Assembly (NCBI GenBank): GCA_900770685.1
Contig: CAAGLC010000038.1
Location: forward strand, 1 to 6,663
DNA: 6,663 nucleotides
From: Clostridia bacterium
Lineage (GTDB): Bacteria > Bacillota > Clostridia > Christensenellales > Borkfalkiaceae
Reading direction: 5' to 3'
Notes under the pieces: model-generated
Database searches by the model: none
Seen by the model: the letters and a program-made list of their open reading frames with translations, nothing else
Told to the model about the DNA's origin: nothing
In this document: piece after piece, positions 5,504 through 6,663 of the stretch
Numbering within the stretch: the stretch's first letter is position 1
Layout of the letters: every line of letters starts with the position of its first letter
Made by a program: the position numbers and the translations under genes

Positions 5504-6663
5504 ATGTCAGACAAAAAACGATTGGAAACTATATGTATTCAAGGTGGATACGTTCCTAAGAATGGTGAACCAAGGCAAGTGCCTATTATTCAAAGCACGA
5601 CTTTTAAATATGATACTAGCGAAGACATGGGTAAATTATTTGACCTAGAGGCGTCTGGATATTTTTATACAAGATTGCAAAATCCAACTAACGACTACGC
5701 TGCTCTAAAGTTGTGTCAGTTGGAGGGTGGCTCTGCTGCGATGTTAACTTCTTCAGGACAAGCGGCAAACTTTTTTGCAATATTTAATATTGCTCAATGT
5801 GGTGATCACGTAATTTCCTCTTCGGCAATTTATGGCGGAACGTTTAACCTTTTTGCCGTTACAATGAAAAAGATGGGAATAGAATTTACCTTCGTTTCGC
5901 CAGATAGTACGGAAGAGGAGCTAGAAAAAGCTTTCCGTCCTAATACTAAGGCTCTTTTTGGTGAAACTATCGCTAATCCTGCATGTTCAGTTTTGGATAT
6001 CGAATTATTTGCAAAAGTTGCTCATAAACACGGCGTTCCGTTTATTATTGATAATACTTTTGCTACTCCAATCAATTGTAGACCAATAGAGTTTGGCGCG
6101 GATATAGTAACGCACTCAACGACTAAATATATAGACGGACACGGAGTAAGCGTAGGTGGCGCAATAATTGATTCTGGTAAATTTGATTGGAAAAAATACG
6201 CCGAAAAGTTCCCAGGATTAACTACGCCTGACGATAGTTATCACGGAATAACTTACGTAGAAAAATTTGGTTTAGAGGGGGCGTTTATTACTAAAGCTAC
6301 TGCTCAATTGATGAGAGATTTCGGGGCAATTCAGTCGCCTCAAAACGCATTTTACGTCAATTTAGGTTTAGAAACCTTGCATGTACGCATGAAGCGTCAT
6401 TGTGAAAACGCATTAGCCGTAGCTAGTTTTTTACAAAAGCATCCGAAAATCGAGTGGGTTAGATACTGTGGATTGAAAGAGGATAAATATTACGAATTGG
6501 GGCAAAAATATTTGCCGAACGGTTCGTGTGGCGTGTTGAGTTTTGCCGTTAAAGGCGATAGGAAAGATGCTGAAAAGTTGATGAAAAATCTTAAGGTTGC
6601 TTCAATTGAAACTCACGTTGCAGACGCAAGAACGTGTTGCTTGCATCCTGCAAACGCAACACA
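5504..6663 (+). CDS. metY: O-acetylhomoserine sulfhydrylase, MetY type (3' end outside window)
   Basis: The first 386 residues of a Cys/Met-metabolism PLP enzyme; family members are about 425-430 long, so roughly 40 residues are cut off by the edge. MetY makes homocysteine and acetate from O-acetylhomoserine and sulfide in the cytoplasm. The PLP lysine is Lys208 in [11 protein letters not shown], the cofactor-ring aspartate is Asp183 in IIDNTFATP, and [10 protein letters not shown] (55-64) and SSGQAANF (83-90) are family motifs. The insertion carrying [14 protein letters not shown] (235-248) and the late [17 protein letters not shown] favour MetY over cystathionine gamma-synthase or gamma-lyase, although a methionine gamma-lyase side activity cannot be excluded by eye. 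A good Shine-Dalgarno, GAGGTG at 5493-5498, lies five bases before the ATG. Only 24 bases separate it from smpB, with no terminator and no room for a SAM riboswitch or T-box, so it is probably co-transcribed with smpB or driven from within it. Confidence 0.92.
   Translation, partial: MSDKKRLETICIQGGYVPKNGEPRQVPIIQSTTFKYDTSEDMGKLFDLEASGYFYTRLQNPTNDYAALKLCQLEGGSAAMLTSSGQAANFFAIFNIAQCGDHVISSSAIYGGTFNLFAVTMKKMGIEFTFVSPDSTEEELEKAFRPNTKALFGETIANPACSVLDIELFAKVAHKHGVPFIIDNTFATPINCRPIEFGADIVTHSTTKYIDGHGVSVGGAIIDSGKFDWKKYAEKFPGLTTPDDSYHGITYVEKFGLEGAFITKATAQLMRDFGAIQSPQNAFYVNLGLETLHVRMKRHCENALAVASFLQKHPKIEWVRYCGLKEDKYYELGQKYLPNGSCGVLSFAVKGDRKDAEKLMKNLKVASIETHVADARTCCLHPANAT

Overview
The window is a gene-dense, AT-rich stretch with every gene on the + strand and no gap over about 95 bases between genes. 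It reads as housekeeping chromosome from a low-GC bacterium of the Bacillota type, probably clostridial. That placement is inferred from the secG-rnr-smpB order, the pgk-tpiA-gpmI glycolytic run, AGGAG-type ribosome binding sites and the MetY sequence style. I cannot name a genus. I see no mobile element, CRISPR array, long repeat, tRNA, rRNA or tmRNA.

Layout: the 3' end of pgk (1-259) is followed after 16 bases by tpiA (276-1028). A strong intrinsic terminator (1038-1071) closes that transcript. gpmI follows (start at 1105, stop at 2643). The 92 bases after gpmI hold a near-consensus extended -10 promoter (2660-2688) that drives secG (2736-3032). A second strong terminator (3047-3081) lies almost against the start codon of rnr (3089-4978), which encodes a short RNase R. 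The 45-base gap between rnr and smpB holds a promoter-like element placed so that transcription would begin at or next to the smpB ATG. smpB (5024-5479) is followed after 24 bases by metY, which runs off the right edge.

How the genes work together: Pgk, TpiA and GpmI are three lower-glycolysis enzymes (triose phosphates to 2-phosphoglycerate); enolase is not here. SecG is a small subunit of the SecYEG protein export channel. RNase R and SmpB both belong to ribosome rescue: SmpB with tmRNA frees stalled ribosomes, and RNase R degrades the faulty mRNA. MetY is a PLP enzyme that fixes sulfide into homocysteine and has no obvious link to smpB.

The most notable signals are regulatory and architectural. 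rnr and smpB lack a usable Shine-Dalgarno sequence while tpiA, gpmI, secG and metY have one. The rnr start sits just past a terminator. RNase R lacks its usual N-terminal winged-helix domain and its basic tail. ACGT is visibly frequent, through codons ending in AC placed before codons starting with GT. I found no clearly new multi-gene system.
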